Counted from the stretch's first letter, positions 1 through 10,007 are shown. The stretch is 64,000 nt of DNA from Methylophilus sp. (GCA_030696695.1 JAUYRP010000034.1:496001-560000); one strand, 5' to 3'. A program made the numbers and translations. Notes: a model not told the origin generated them from the sequence alone.

Positions 1-508
1 ATTTGAACCCTATCACGGTTTTAAAATGGAATTCACCATTGATTTTGCGCATCCAGTGTTTGATCACTCTGGCAAAACAGTGACGATTGATTTTGCAGAC
101 AACTCTTATATCAAAGAGATTAGCCGTGCCCGTACTTTTGGATTTATGCACGAAGTCGAATACTTGCGTGCCAATGGCTTGGCACGTGGCGGTAGCTTAG
201 ATAACGCTATCGTGTTAGATGAATACCGTGTGCTCAATTCAGATGGTTTGCGTTATGAAGACGAATTTGCTAAACACAAAGTGTTAGATGCGATTGGCGA
301 TTTGTATATGTTGGGGCATCCGATTCTAGGCGCGTTTACTGCGTATAAGTCTGGTCATGCTTTGAATAACCAGTTGTTACGCGCATTGTTAGAAGATGCT
401 GATGCTTGGGAATATGCAGTATTTGAACATCTTGAGGATGCACCTGCGGGGTTTGTTGAACAAAGGCAGTACTTTACCCCTGCTTTAATGCCACACTTTA
501 GCGGGTAG
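1..508 (+). CDS. lpxC: UDP-3-O-acyl-N-acetylglucosamine deacetylase, C-terminal part
   Basis: This is the C-terminal half of LpxC, the zinc deacetylase that commits UDP-acyl-GlcNAc to lipid A synthesis in the cytoplasm. The frame is open from base 2 to the stop at 506-508; the 5' part lies outside the window, so the ATG at 26 is internal. Visible family landmarks are ISRARTFGF, the GGSLDNAIV stretch, the zinc-ligand segment [10 protein letters not shown] (His and Asp) and the catalytic histidine segment KSGHALN. The C-terminus carries a short tail after the AWE motif where the E. coli protein ends. A small membrane protein and slt follow on the same strand. Identity is certain from these motifs. 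Confidence 0.97.
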   Translation, partial: FEPYHGFKMEFTIDFAHPVFDHSGKTVTIDFADNSYIKEISRARTFGFMHEVEYLRANGLARGGSLDNAIVLDEYRVLNSDGLRYEDEFAKHKVLDAIGDLYMLGHPILGAFTAYKSGHALNNQLLRALLEDADAWEYAVFEHLEDAPAGFVEQRQYFTPALMPHFSG

Positions 509-544
509 CAACATGCAATATAGTAAAGCAACTCAGGCGAGCTT

Positions 545-727
545 ATGATTGTGATTCGGCTTGCAGTTGTATTGATGATCATTTCAGCATTTATTTTGCT
601 GGGATTATACGTATACAGTAAAGACAAAAAGTATTTGCGCTACTTTAAGCAACTAGCGCAACTGGCAGGTTGGTTCTTGCTGTTTGTGTTAGTGTTATTT
701 TTTGTAAGTCGCGTGCTGCGCATTTGA
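545..727 (+). CDS. small two-helix membrane protein, unknown function
   Basis: A 60-residue protein that I do not recognise. It has two hydrophobic segments, about residues 3-23 and 42-58, separated by a basic, tyrosine-rich loop (YSKDKKYLRYFK), so it is probably an inner-membrane hairpin. It sits 36 bases after lpxC and 17 bases before slt, all in one direction, so it is probably cotranscribed with them. A purine-rich GGCGAG lies just upstream of the ATG. No function is inferred. Confidence 0.7.
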   Translation: MIVIRLAVVLMIISAFILLGLYVYSKDKKYLRYFKQLAQLAGWFLLFVLVLFFVSRVLRI

Positions 728-744
728 GATGAAAGTGAACAAAT

Positions 745-2700
745 ATGCGACGCCATCCATTAGTCATTTATCTTAGTTTTACCTTCCTTCTGCTGCAGGC
801 CAGTTTGGTGTATGCCCTTGCTGGTGATGATGATGTACTCATCGCTAAAGCAGCCTATGACAAAAATAACAGCTTCGCCTTAGCCGATGCTGTTAGTCGA
901 TTAAAAGAGAAACAACATCCATTAGCACCTTACGCCGATTATTGGTGGATGCTATCCAGTTTGGGAGAAACAAGCCCAGCTGCTGTCAACGCATTTTTAG
1001 TGCAGTATCAATCTTTACCGTTTGCCGACAGGCTGAGGGGTGAGTGGCTAAAAAAACTAGGTAAGCAAAAAAACTGGGCACTATTTTTAGAAGTCTATCC
1101 GCAATATCAGTTACAAGATCCAGCGGTCGCTTGTTATGCTGCAGAAGCCAGCGCAACCTTAGAAGACAGTAAATCTTTAGAGGCGGCTAAGGCGCTGTGG
1201 TTTCAAGCCAAAGAGCAGCCAGGCAACTGCAATGCTTTATTCGATCAATTACAAGCAGCTCAATTATTAACAGATGACGACATCGTGGCGCGTTTTCGTT
1301 TGGCACTATCAGAAAATCGCCTGACATTGGCAAAAGGCATCGCAAAACGCAGTAAAGCGATAGACGCGACATTTTTAAAACAAATAGATGCCGTGAATGC
1401 GAACCCGCAAAAAGCGGTGGCAAAAAAAACCATCAGTACAACTACTGCATTCGGCAAAGAGCTTTATTTATATGCGCTCAATCAAATTGCAAAAACAGGT
1501 TCAGCAGAGGCGCTAAATGCTTTTAAATCTATTCAGTCTATGTTGAATGCAGAGCAGAAAAGTTATTTTTATGGTCGTTTAGCGCTGTTGGCAGCGCAAC
1601 GTCATGAAGTGGAAGCTTACCAATGGTTTAGATTGGCTGAAAATACAGCGCTAGATAATGTGCAAATGGAGTGGTTTGCACGTAGCGCATTACGTCAAAG
1701 CAACTGGCCACAGCTGCTAGAAGTGATTGCAATGATGTCAGCTGAACAAGCAGATGAAGCCACGTGGCGGTATTGGAAAGCACGTGCCCTTAAAGCGCAA
1801 AATCAAATGTTAGAGGCCAATAGTTTATTTGCGATGTTGTCTACGGAGCGCCATTTTTATGGTTGGTTGGCACAAGAAGAGTTGGAGGCTAGCCTACGTG
1901 CTCAACCAATAGAGTATGTGCCCACAGATGAGGACATTGATGCCTTTGCTAAGTCTGAGCCGGTGAAACGTGCAGAAGCTTTGCAACGTTTGGACATGCG
2001 CTGGGAAGCGAAGTTAGAATGGGCAGTTGCCACTGATAATCTAAGCGATGAGCAATTGATTGCGGCAGCTGAATATGCGGCGAAACAGAAATGGTATGAC
2101 CTTGCTGTGCTGACTGCAGATAAAACCAAAAACGTGCATAATTTTAATTTGCGCTATCCAACACCGTATCGAGATTTAATGCAACCTGCAGCGACTGACC
2201 AAGCGCTAGACGAGGCTTGGGTTTACGGTATTATTCGTCAAGAAAGCCGCTTTATGCATTACGCAAAATCAGGCGTAGGCGCAGCTGGGTTAATGCAAGT
2301 GATGCCAGCCACGGCCAAATGGGTGGCTGGAAAAATCGGGTGGGCTAACTATCATCACGGCATGTTGCATGATTTAGACACCAATATATCATTGGGTACC
2401 TACTACATGCGTTATACCGCTGATATGTTTAACGGGCAGGAGACCATGGCCACTGCGGCTTATAACGCTGGGCCTAGTCGAGCTAAAAAATGGATGGCCA
2501 ATATGCCACTAGAAGGTGCAATCTATGCAGAAACCATCCCTTTTAGTGAAACACGTAATTATGTGAAAAAAGTGATGGCGAATGCCCATATTTATTCACG
2601 ACGTTTAGGCTTAACCAATATTCCATTGAAAAAACGGTTGGGTATGATCCCAGCAAAATTCAGTGCGAATACTGAAACAATTTCAACTTCGAACGAGTAG
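745..2700 (+). CDS. slt: soluble lytic murein transglycosylase
   Basis: This is a periplasmic peptidoglycan-cleaving enzyme of the Slt70 family, 651 residues. It starts with a signal peptide (MRRHPL followed by a hydrophobic run to about residue 25). A long alpha-helical superhelix region rich in Ala, Leu and Gln covers about residues 30-470. The C-terminal SLT domain contains the catalytic glutamate in IIRQESRF (about residue 500), GLMQVMPATA, and AYNAGPSRAKKW. It makes 1,6-anhydromuropeptides during wall turnover. It is followed 9 bases later by the SDR gene and then cca, a familiar betaproteobacterial order. Confidence 0.95.
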   Translation: MRRHPLVIYLSFTFLLLQASLVYALAGDDDVLIAKAAYDKNNSFALADAVSRLKEKQHPLAPYADYWWMLSSLGETSPAAVNAFLVQYQSLPFADRLRGEWLKKLGKQKNWALFLEVYPQYQLQDPAVACYAAEASATLEDSKSLEAAKALWFQAKEQPGNCNALFDQLQAAQLLTDDDIVARFRLALSENRLTLAKGIAKRSKAIDATFLKQIDAVNANPQKAVAKKTISTTTAFGKELYLYALNQIAKTGSAEALNAFKSIQSMLNAEQKSYFYGRLALLAAQRHEVEAYQWFRLAENTALDNVQMEWFARSALRQSNWPQLLEVIAMMSAEQADEATWRYWKARALKAQNQMLEANSLFAMLSTERHFYGWLAQEELEASLRAQPIEYVPTDEDIDAFAKSEPVKRAEALQRLDMRWEAKLEWAVATDNLSDEQLIAAAEYAAKQKWYDLAVLTADKTKNVHNFNLRYPTPYRDLMQPAATDQALDEAWVYGIIRQESRFMHYAKSGVGAAGLMQVMPATAKWVAGKIGWANYHHGMLHDLDTNISLGTYYMRYTADMFNGQETMATAAYNAGPSRAKKWMANMPLEGAIYAETIPFSETRNYVKKVMANAHIYSRRLGLTNIPLKKRLGMIPAKFSANTETISTSNE

Positions 2701-2709
2701 GGCAATACT

Positions 2710-3669
2710 ATGAAAAAAGTAACCGTATTAGGTGGATCAGGTTTTGTTGGTAGCAGTTTAGTAGCAAAATTAGATGCTGCAGGCTATCAAGTCACAGTGA
2801 TTTCACGTCGCAGAGAATCCGCAAAACATCTGATTTTATTACCCAAAGTACAAGTGGTGCAATGCGACATTTATGACCAGCATAAACTTAAAAGTATGCT
2901 CGAAGGTAGCTTTGCTGTGATTAACCTAGTCGGTATTTTGCATGAGTCTGGTCGCTCTAGTTTTGAGCAGGTGCACCATCAATTACCCAGACGCTTGGCA
3001 CAGCTTTGTGTGGAGTTGGGGATTGATAGACTCATTCACATGGGTGCATTGCAAGCTGGAAAATCTGCACCAAGCCAATACCTGCGCAGTAAAGCAGCTG
3101 GCGAGTCGGCAGTAAGCGAGTTCAATAAAAAATTGAATGTCACCATATTTAAACCCTCTATTATTTTCGGAAGACACGATAGCTTCTTCAATCTGTTTGC
3201 TAGCTTGGTGAAAATGCTGCCTGTCATTGTGTTGGCAAAACCAGATGCAAAATTCCAGCCGATTTGGGTGGAAGACGTGACGAGCTGCATGGTAAATGCG
3301 CTGGAAAATACAGACACTTATAGTAAAACCTATGAGCTGGGTGGCCCACAGGTTTATACCTTCCGCGAGCTCATTCAAAAAGTGATGACCATTTTAGGGG
3401 TGTCACGCCCCATTATTGGCTTAAGTGACAAACTCTCGTACTTGCAAGGCTTTGCGATGGAATTTATGCCTGTCAAATTGATGAGCCGCGATAATGTGCG
3501 TTCCATGCGTGTGGATAGTGTGACCACGCAAGCGCTAGCGCCAGAGTTAGGCGTATCGCTAATGCCGCTAGAAGCCGTAGTGCCTGAGTATTTGACCAAT
3601 GCAACGCCGCGTGGTGCATACGATGCGTTTAGAAGCGCAGCCGGCCGTGCAATTAACGCCAAGCGATAA
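2710..3669 (+). CDS. complex I NDUFA9-like SDR family protein
   Basis: A 319-residue extended short-chain dehydrogenase/reductase-like protein of the NDUFA9 (SDR_a5) group. The N-terminal nucleotide-binding motif GGSGFVGSSL is clear at residues 8-17, and the Rossmann pattern continues through NLVGILHESGR. The segment where SDRs carry YxxxK reads YLRSKAAGE, so Tyr and Lys are present. Mitochondrial NDUFA9 is an accessory subunit of complex I; the role of bacterial members is not well defined, and I infer only a cytoplasmic or membrane-peripheral NAD(P)-binding protein. It lies between slt and cca in one run. Confidence 0.85.
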   Translation: MKKVTVLGGSGFVGSSLVAKLDAAGYQVTVISRRRESAKHLILLPKVQVVQCDIYDQHKLKSMLEGSFAVINLVGILHESGRSSFEQVHHQLPRRLAQLCVELGIDRLIHMGALQAGKSAPSQYLRSKAAGESAVSEFNKKLNVTIFKPSIIFGRHDSFFNLFASLVKMLPVIVLAKPDAKFQPIWVEDVTSCMVNALENTDTYSKTYELGGPQVYTFRELIQKVMTILGVSRPIIGLSDKLSYLQGFAMEFMPVKLMSRDNVRSMRVDSVTTQALAPELGVSLMPLEAVVPEYLTNATPRGAYDAFRSAAGRAINAKR

Positions 3670-3707
3670 GCATTACTCTACATCACTCAATTCATTTCAC
3701 AACGACC

Positions 3708-4925
3708 ATGAATATTTACTGTGTGGGTGGTGCTGTGCGAGATGAGCTATTAGGGCTCCCCATACAAGATCGCGATTATGTTGTAGTTGGCGCTACGCCA
3801 GAAGAGATGACACAAGCGGGTTATAAGCCTGTAGGTAAAGACTTCCCAGTTTTTTTGCACCCTAACACGCACGAAGAATATGCACTTGCCAGAACCGAGC
3901 GTAAAACGGCTAAAGGCTATAAAGGGTTCTTGGTGCATGCCTCCCCCGATGTGACTTTAGAACAAGATTTGGCACGTCGTGACTTAACGATTAACGCGAT
4001 TGCCAAGACCGCAGATGGTGAGCTCATAGATCCATTCCATGGACTGCGAGATATACATGCCAAAGTGTTGCGACATGTCAGCGATGCTTTTGTGGAAGAC
4101 CCAGTGCGTATATTGCGATTAGCGCGCTTTGCTGCCAGATTTACTGAATTCACTGTGGCAGATGACACTTTGCAACTGATGCGTGACATGGTGCAAGCGG
4201 GTGAGGTGGATGCTTTAGTGCCTGAACGCGTGTGGCAAGAGTTGGCAAAAGGCTTGATGGAAGCCAAGCCCAGTCGCATGTTTGAAGTGCTCAGAAGCTG
4301 TGGCGCACTTGAGAGGATATTTCTTGAGCTAGATCGGCTTTGGGGCGTGCCGCAACCACCTAAGCATCACCCTGAAATTGATACCGGTGTGCATATCATG
4401 CTAGTGATTGATTACGCAGCAAAACAAGGGTTTAACTTGCCTGTACGTTTTGCCGCTCTCACGCACGATTTAGGTAAGGGCACTACGCCAAAAGATGTAT
4501 TGCCAAGGCATATAGGGCATGAGGCACGTAGCGTCTCGTTGTTGAAAGACGTGGTAAAACGGTTGCGTGTTCCGAATGATTGCAAAGAACTAGCGGTTGT
4601 CGTGGCCCAATTCCACGGTAAGCTCCATGCGGTAACCAATATGAAGTCTAGTACCTTACTCCATTTTTTAATGGAGCTGGATGCGATTCGCCAGCCACAA
4701 CGGTTTCAGCTATTTTTACAAGCATGTGAGTCAGATTCACGCGGTAGAACTGGCTTGGAGAATTGTCCGCTACCAGAGGCGGCGCTACTGCAAGAAGCGC
4801 TCGCTACTGTAATGAAGGTAGATGCAGGTAAGATTGCTCAACAGTACTCGGATTCTGAGCAAATCAAACAAGCGGTATTTGAAGGGAGACTCGCAGCGCT
4901 AGAACAATCGCATCGCCAAGCCTAG
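3708..4925 (+). CDS. cca: multifunctional CCA tRNA nucleotidyltransferase
   Basis: This adds or repairs the 3'-CCA end of tRNAs using CTP and ATP. The 405-residue length is close to the 412 of E. coli. The head domain shows GGAVRDELLG, the metal-binding DRDYVVVG and the RRDLTINAIA motif of class II nucleotidyltransferases. The C-terminal half carries an HD phosphohydrolase domain with ALTHDLGKGTTP and HIGHEARS, which gives the 2',3'-cyclic phosphodiesterase and phosphatase activities of the long bacterial form. It ends 12 bases before the convergent DUF2788 gene. Confidence 0.96.
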   Translation: MNIYCVGGAVRDELLGLPIQDRDYVVVGATPEEMTQAGYKPVGKDFPVFLHPNTHEEYALARTERKTAKGYKGFLVHASPDVTLEQDLARRDLTINAIAKTADGELIDPFHGLRDIHAKVLRHVSDAFVEDPVRILRLARFAARFTEFTVADDTLQLMRDMVQAGEVDALVPERVWQELAKGLMEAKPSRMFEVLRSCGALERIFLELDRLWGVPQPPKHHPEIDTGVHIMLVIDYAAKQGFNLPVRFAALTHDLGKGTTPKDVLPRHIGHEARSVSLLKDVVKRLRVPNDCKELAVVVAQFHGKLHAVTNMKSSTLLHFLMELDAIRQPQRFQLFLQACESDSRGRTGLENCPLPEAALLQEALATVMKVDAGKIAQQYSDSEQIKQAVFEGRLAALEQSHRQA

Positions 4926-4937
4926 TATTGTAAGCAA

Positions 4938-5162
4938 CTATTGAATGTTGAGATAACGTTGAATCACAAATTTTGCGATAAAGCCGACTAAGCCAAAAGT
5001 CAGTGCTAAAAACAAAATGAAGGTGCCAGTTTTACCCGCTTTACACTTCCATGCTAGATGACCCACAATAAAGATCATCAATAACATCAGGCCACCTACA
5101 CCGAACGTCATACCAAATTCTGTAATTTGTGCTTCTGTAAAACCGAAAACGGTGTTGTCCAT
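4938..5162 (-). CDS. DUF2788 family small membrane protein
   Basis: A 74-residue protein with two predicted membrane helices (about residues 15-37 and 47-67) and a Lys/Cys-containing loop between them (WKCKAGKTG). The composition and the N-terminal TEAQITEFGMTFG resemble DUF2788 proteins of beta- and gammaproteobacteria, whose function is unknown. It is 12 bases downstream of slmA on the same strand and is probably the last gene of that unit. Confidence 0.8.
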   Translation of the reverse strand: MDNTVFGFTEAQITEFGMTFGVGGLMLLMIFIVGHLAWKCKAGKTGTFILFLALTFGLVGFIAKFVIQRYLNIQ

Positions 5163-5174
5163 AGGGATGATTGC

Positions 5175-5753
5175 TTAACTCACAAAATGTATCAGACGTT
5201 GCATTAAGGCAATTTGTTCGGTGGAGAATTCCAAAGGTTTACGCTTAAAGCCAGTTTTGGCAAATTGTTGCCAGCGCCCAATCACATAACAAGTCATCAA
5301 ACTAGCCAAAGCAGACGGGTCTTGCTTATTGTCACCTTGGGCAATCGCAATTTTGAGCGATTGTTTAATGCTGGCTTCAATACGGTCATGCAATTGGTTA
5401 ATGCGTAGTTGTAATGCGTCATCTTCATTCACCAATGCATCACCAATCAATACGCGTGTCATCCCTGGGTTCTTTTCAGCAAAACGCAGCAACATGCTGA
5501 CTATCAGTTGCACTTGTTTGGTACCGTCCATTTCATCACTGGTGATTTTATTAATCACGCCGAAAATAGAGTTTTCAATAAATTCAATCAAGCCCTCAAA
5601 CATTTGTGCCTTATTGGCAAAGTGGCGATACAACGCGGCTTCTGAAACCTCTAATCTTGCAGCAAGCGCAGCGGTCGTGATTTTTTCTCGTTTAGGTACT
5701 TCCAGCATTTGTGCGAGAGTTTCTAAAATTTGTTGTTTACGATCTGAAGCCAT
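5175..5753 (-). CDS. slmA: nucleoid occlusion factor SlmA (TetR family)
   Basis: SlmA binds specific chromosomal sites and disassembles FtsZ polymers so that the septum does not cut the nucleoid. The 192-residue protein has the family start KQQILETLAQMLE, the TetR helix-turn-helix about residues 20-62 (TTAALAARLEVSEAALYRHFANKAQM) and the typical C-terminal RWQQFAKTGFKRKP. E. coli SlmA has 198 residues. It follows the HAD nucleotidase gene with a 77-base gap on the same strand, as in other betaproteobacteria. Confidence 0.93.
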   Translation of the reverse strand: MASDRKQQILETLAQMLEVPKREKITTAALAARLEVSEAALYRHFANKAQMFEGLIEFIENSIFGVINKITSDEMDGTKQVQLIVSMLLRFAEKNPGMTRVLIGDALVNEDDALQLRINQLHDRIEASIKQSLKIAIAQGDNKQDPSALASLMTCYVIGRWQQFAKTGFKRKPLEFSTEQIALMQRLIHFVS

Positions 5754-5830
5754 AAGTATCCTTATATGTCTGTCGCACGGTGTAAGTGTATGCTTACTTA
5801 CTTGCTCGACGTGTTCATTATTTCTTTGAA

Positions 5831-6463
5831 TTATAGCCTAAGGTGAGTAAGTGCTAGCACCGAGTTGATTCTAAAATCGACAAAATTTGGTTTTTTTAAT
5901 TGACGAGTTACCCAAATAGTTTGCATGCCCAGACGTTTGGCGGTCATTAATGCAGGCAAATTATCCTCTAACATCACACAGTCGCTGGCATTCACATTTA
6001 ATGTGTTAAGCAACATTTGAAAGCCACGCATACTTGGTTTTGCATGAAATTGTGTGGATTCCACACTAAAAATCAGCTCAAAACAATCTTCAATGCGCAT
6101 GATTTCTAAGACACGTATGGCATACGCACGTGGTGCGTTAGTGAATACACACTTACGTCCTTTAAGTTGTTTTAGAACGTGGCGTAAGCGCTTTACTTGC
6201 AGCACCATATTGGGTAAATCCATAAAGGCATGGGTTTCCTGCAAAAAATGGTAGGCGTCTACACCATGATGTCGCATCAGGCCTTTTAATGTCGCACCGT
6301 AAATACGCCAATAATGCTGTCGTAATTGATGCGCTGCGGGTTCATCTATATTGAGTTCGGCCATGATGTATTGGGTCATCGCGCGATTCATCACAGGGAA
6401 AATATGAGCAGAGGCGTTGTGTAAGGTGTCGTCTAGATCAAAAATGTAGATTTTTTGCGTCAT
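5831..6463 (-). CDS. pyrimidine 5'-nucleotidase, HAD superfamily
   Basis: A 210-residue haloacid-dehalogenase-type phosphatase of the yeast SDT1 / pyrimidine 5'-nucleotidase group. Motif I is IFDLDDTLHN at the N-terminus (nucleophile Asp and acid/base Asp), motif II is the VFTNAP segment, the motif III lysine is in the HAKPSMRGF region, and motif IV is MLEDNLPAL. It probably dephosphorylates pyrimidine nucleotides, including unusual ones. It sits between argB and slmA on the minus strand. Confidence 0.88.
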   Translation of the reverse strand: MTQKIYIFDLDDTLHNASAHIFPVMNRAMTQYIMAELNIDEPAAHQLRQHYWRIYGATLKGLMRHHGVDAYHFLQETHAFMDLPNMVLQVKRLRHVLKQLKGRKCVFTNAPRAYAIRVLEIMRIEDCFELIFSVESTQFHAKPSMRGFQMLLNTLNVNASDCVMLEDNLPALMTAKRLGMQTIWVTRQLKKPNFVDFRINSVLALTHLRL

Positions 6464-6591
6464 CTGGATTTTTTAAGGTTTGGAGTATTTTAGATGCGCA
6501 TTCTCGTGAAGGCGTGAAGCGTGTGCAATATGCAATAGGATGCCAAGTTTCGAAGGGCGGATATCTATTTTAATCTTTTCACCTTGAACTG

Positions 6592-6613
6592 GACTCCCAC
6601 TTTCGCGGGAGTC
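6592..6613. terminator. hairpin between argB and the nucleotidase gene
   Basis: The arms GACTCCC and GGGAGTC, seven base pairs, enclose ACTTTCGC. There is no good T-tract on either side, so it may be a weak or Rho-assisted terminator or a dispersed palindrome rather than a classical intrinsic terminator. It lies in the 198-base gap downstream of argB. Confidence 0.4.
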
Positions 6614-6661
6614 GGGAGCACGCTTTAGGATTGATTGAGCAATTTAGCTTAGTTAGGCTAG

Positions 6662-7594
<933 letters not shown>

Positions 7595-9190
7595 TTACAG
7601 CGGTTTAACAAACACTTTCGATTTGCGTTGGAAATTGTAGAGCGCTTGCTTTTCTTGCGGTAAATGTTCAACAGGGAGTTCTACAAAGCCACGCTCCAGA
7701 AACCAGTGTTCAGTGCGCGTGGTTAGGCAGAACAATTGATTAAATCCCAATTTTTTTGCTTGCGCTTGGCAGTAATTAAATAATTTATCTCCCCGCCCGC
7801 CACCACGATATTCTGGATCAATCGCAAGACAAGCAAACTCTGCCATCTTGGCTTGTGGAAACGGGTAAAGTGCAGCACAGCCAATCGCTCTGTTGTCATG
7901 TTCCATCACGTAAAAATGGTTAATTTCCATCTCAATACGTTCGCGGCCACGCCTCACCAAAATACCGTCATTTTCTAATGGTTCGATAAGCTTAAGAATC
8001 CCGCCCACATCCTCTATGTTAGCTTGCCGCATAGTCTCAAGAGGTAACTCAGTGATCATGGTGCCAATACCACTGTGGGTAAACAGCTCTTGGATAATCG
8101 CGCCATCAATATGTCGTGAGATTAAATGTGTCCTTGCAACACCGCGTTCGCAAGCATGTACCGCAGCGGGTAGGTAAAAATTCACATCTTCCGAAAAGTG
8201 AATAGGCTCATCACTTTCTTGCACGTTTTTGAGTAAGTTCTTGGCTTTTTCTGCTGTCATTTCACGCAGCAATTCACCACGCAAATTATGCACACCTTCT
8301 GAGTCCATTAAAAAAATCAGTTTTTCCGCATCCAGCGCAATCGCAGTGCTCACGGCAACATCTTCCAAACTCAAGTTAAACGCTTCACCAGTGGGTGAGT
8401 AGCCCATCGGTGATAGCAATACCAATTCACCATCATCCAAACGCTTTTGAATGCCAATCGCATCCACTTTTCTCACTTCACCCGTATGCTGTAAATCAAC
8501 GCCATCCAACACACCCAGCGGTTTTGCGGTAACAAAGTTACCACTTGCAACACGAATATCTGCACCCGCCATAGGGGAATTGGCAATCCCCATCGAGAGT
8601 AATGCTTCAATTTCAACCCGTACCGCACCGTTGGCTTCTTTCACCGCTTCCATGGCAGCATCGTCGGTAATGCGCAAGCCCTCATGATAAGCTGGCGCAA
8701 GCTTATCGCGCTTCAAGCGTTGTTCAATTTGTGGACGTGCGCCATGCACCAGCACTAACCTAACCTCTAAGCTTGCCAGTAGATTTAAGTCGTGTGAAAG
8801 CGCAATAAATTGTTGTTCACTCACTACCTCGCCACCAAACGCAATCACAAAGGTTCTGCCACCAAATGCGTGAATGTAAGGGGCGGCAGAACGAAACCAG
8901 TGCACAAAGTCTTGCGTATTGTTGCTATTCAGTGTGTAAGGAGCAGCACTTACTTGATTATTTGTAGCTTTCTCGTGTGTTGCGGCATTCGTATTGTGCT
9001 CGCTAAAAAGTACAGCGGGTGTTGTCTTGAGTGCGGCTGCAATTTTGCGAATCAGCATTTCGGAAACGCCAAGTTCTCCGCGTTCAATGCGTGAAAGATT
9101 GCCTGCATCGGATTCAGTTAAGTGTGCCAACTGTTGTAATGTCAGCTTGTTTTGTTTGCGTAAGAGACGAATCTGATTGCCAATAGACAA
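7595..9190 (-). CDS. argA: N-acetylglutamate synthase with N-terminal XRE helix-turn-helix domain
   Basis: ArgA makes N-acetylglutamate from acetyl-CoA and glutamate, the first arginine step. The 531-residue protein has three parts in one frame. Residues 1-60 are a Cro/C1-type helix-turn-helix (IGNQIRLLRKQNKLTLQQLAHLTESDAG, LSRIERGE). A Ser/Asn-rich linker follows to about 95. Then come the amino-acid-kinase-like domain (FVIAFGGEVV, LVHGARPQIEQRL) and a C-terminal GNAT domain (FACLAIDPEYRGGGRGDKLF). The HTH is absent from ordinary ArgA. The start is inferred as TTG at 9190 with AAGG about 8 bases upstream; an in-frame ATG at 9307 would run inside rsmE and encode an AT-rich, non-conserved stretch. 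It could regulate its own operon. Confidence 0.9.
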   Translation of the reverse strand: MSIGNQIRLLRKQNKLTLQQLAHLTESDAGNLSRIERGELGVSEMLIRKIAAALKTTPAVLFSEHNTNAATHEKATNNQVSAAPYTLNSNNTQDFVHWFRSAAPYIHAFGGRTFVIAFGGEVVSEQQFIALSHDLNLLASLEVRLVLVHGARPQIEQRLKRDKLAPAYHEGLRITDDAAMEAVKEANGAVRVEIEALLSMGIANSPMAGADIRVASGNFVTAKPLGVLDGVDLQHTGEVRKVDAIGIQKRLDDGELVLLSPMGYSPTGEAFNLSLEDVAVSTAIALDAEKLIFLMDSEGVHNLRGELLREMTAEKAKNLLKNVQESDEPIHFSEDVNFYLPAAVHACERGVARTHLISRHIDGAIIQELFTHSGIGTMITELPLETMRQANIEDVGGILKLIEPLENDGILVRRGRERIEMEINHFYVMEHDNRAIGCAALYPFPQAKMAEFACLAIDPEYRGGGRGDKLFNYCQAQAKKLGFNQLFCLTTRTEHWFLERGFVELPVEHLPQEKQALYNFQRKSKVFVKPL

Positions 9191-9204
9191 GATAAACACC
9201 TTAT

Positions 9205-9269
9205 ATTTGTAATTAATACAAATTATTATATTTATATTATGTAATAAATACAAATAATTTATATTTGAA
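9205..9269. promoter_or_regulatory. palindromic sites at the argA start, possible operator
   Basis: A perfect inverted repeat lies at 9205-9223 with arms ATTTGTA and TACAAAT and a five-base spacer. A second, imperfect copy lies at 9249-9269 (TACAAAT, then ATTTGAA). The region is almost pure A+T and covers the gap between rsmE and argA, immediately before the chosen TTG start. Because argA itself carries a helix-turn-helix domain, autoregulation is a reasonable inference. Confidence 0.5.
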
Positions 9270-9272
9270 AGA

Positions 9273-10007
9273 CTAAAAGTCACCCCAGAGCGTATGCATG
9301 CTTGCAATTGCAGTGAGCGCTGCTGTTTCTGTGCGCAAAATACGTGGGCCTAACAGAATGGATTGAAAGCCATGCGCAGTGGCCGATGCTATTTCAGTTG
9401 CGTTTAACCCACCTTCTGCCCCTATCAGTAGTTCAATCGCATGCTGAGGTTCAGCTATATCCGCTAAACGTTGAGCGCCTGTAGGGTTGAGTTGGATACG
9501 GCAACTGTTACCATGCGGGTGCTGCGCTAGCCATACCTTTAACGAAAGCGGCGCATGCACTTTAGGCACAAAAGCACGGCCACATTGTTCGCAGGCAGAA
9601 GCCACCACTTGGCGCCAATGCTCGAGACGTTTTTCTGCTCTAGCGGCATCCAGCTTCACCACGCTGCGTTCAGTTGCAATGGGGTAAATCTCATGCACCC
9701 CTAGCTCAACCGCTTTTTGAATGGTGTAATCCATGCGGTCGCCACTGGAAATGCCTTGCAACAGAACAATATTCAGAGGTGATTCATTGGTGACGGGCGT
9801 AACTGACATCACTTCTGCAGTCACGGATGACTTTTGAATGGAGACCAACCGACACATGTAATCATTGCCATCACCATTGAACAAAATGGCTTGATCACCT
9901 TCTGCCATTCTGAGCACGCGTGCCGCATGTGCGGCAGCAGAGTCGGGTAGTTGTACAGAGGCACCCACTAGCAAAGAGTCGGGGCAATAAAAGCGATGCA
10001 GTGACAT
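9273..10007 (-). CDS. rsmE: 16S rRNA m3U1498 methyltransferase RsmE
   Basis: RsmE methylates N3 of U1498 in 16S rRNA using SAM. The 244-residue protein has the N-terminal PUA-like part (HRFYCPDSLL, HAARVLRMAEGDQ) and the SPOUT domain with its knot motifs LLIGAEGGL and LGPRILRTETAALTAI. I start at the ATG at 10007 because MSLHRFY is the family N-terminus; an upstream ATG at 10064 would add 19 atypical residues. It ends 82 bases before argA in the same direction, so some read-through into argA is possible. Confidence 0.94.
   Translation of the reverse strand: MSLHRFYCPDSLLVGASVQLPDSAAAHAARVLRMAEGDQAILFNGDGNDYMCRLVSIQKSSVTAEVMSVTPVTNESPLNIVLLQGISSGDRMDYTIQKAVELGVHEIYPIATERSVVKLDAARAEKRLEHWRQVVASACEQCGRAFVPKVHAPLSLKVWLAQHPHGNSCRIQLNPTGAQRLADIAEPQHAIELLIGAEGGLNATEIASATAHGFQSILLGPRILRTETAALTAIASMHTLWGDF

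Noticed and set aside
9191-9307. Longer argA start at 9307
   Set aside because: The added 39 residues overlap rsmE and the A+T-rich palindromes and look like translated non-coding DNA.
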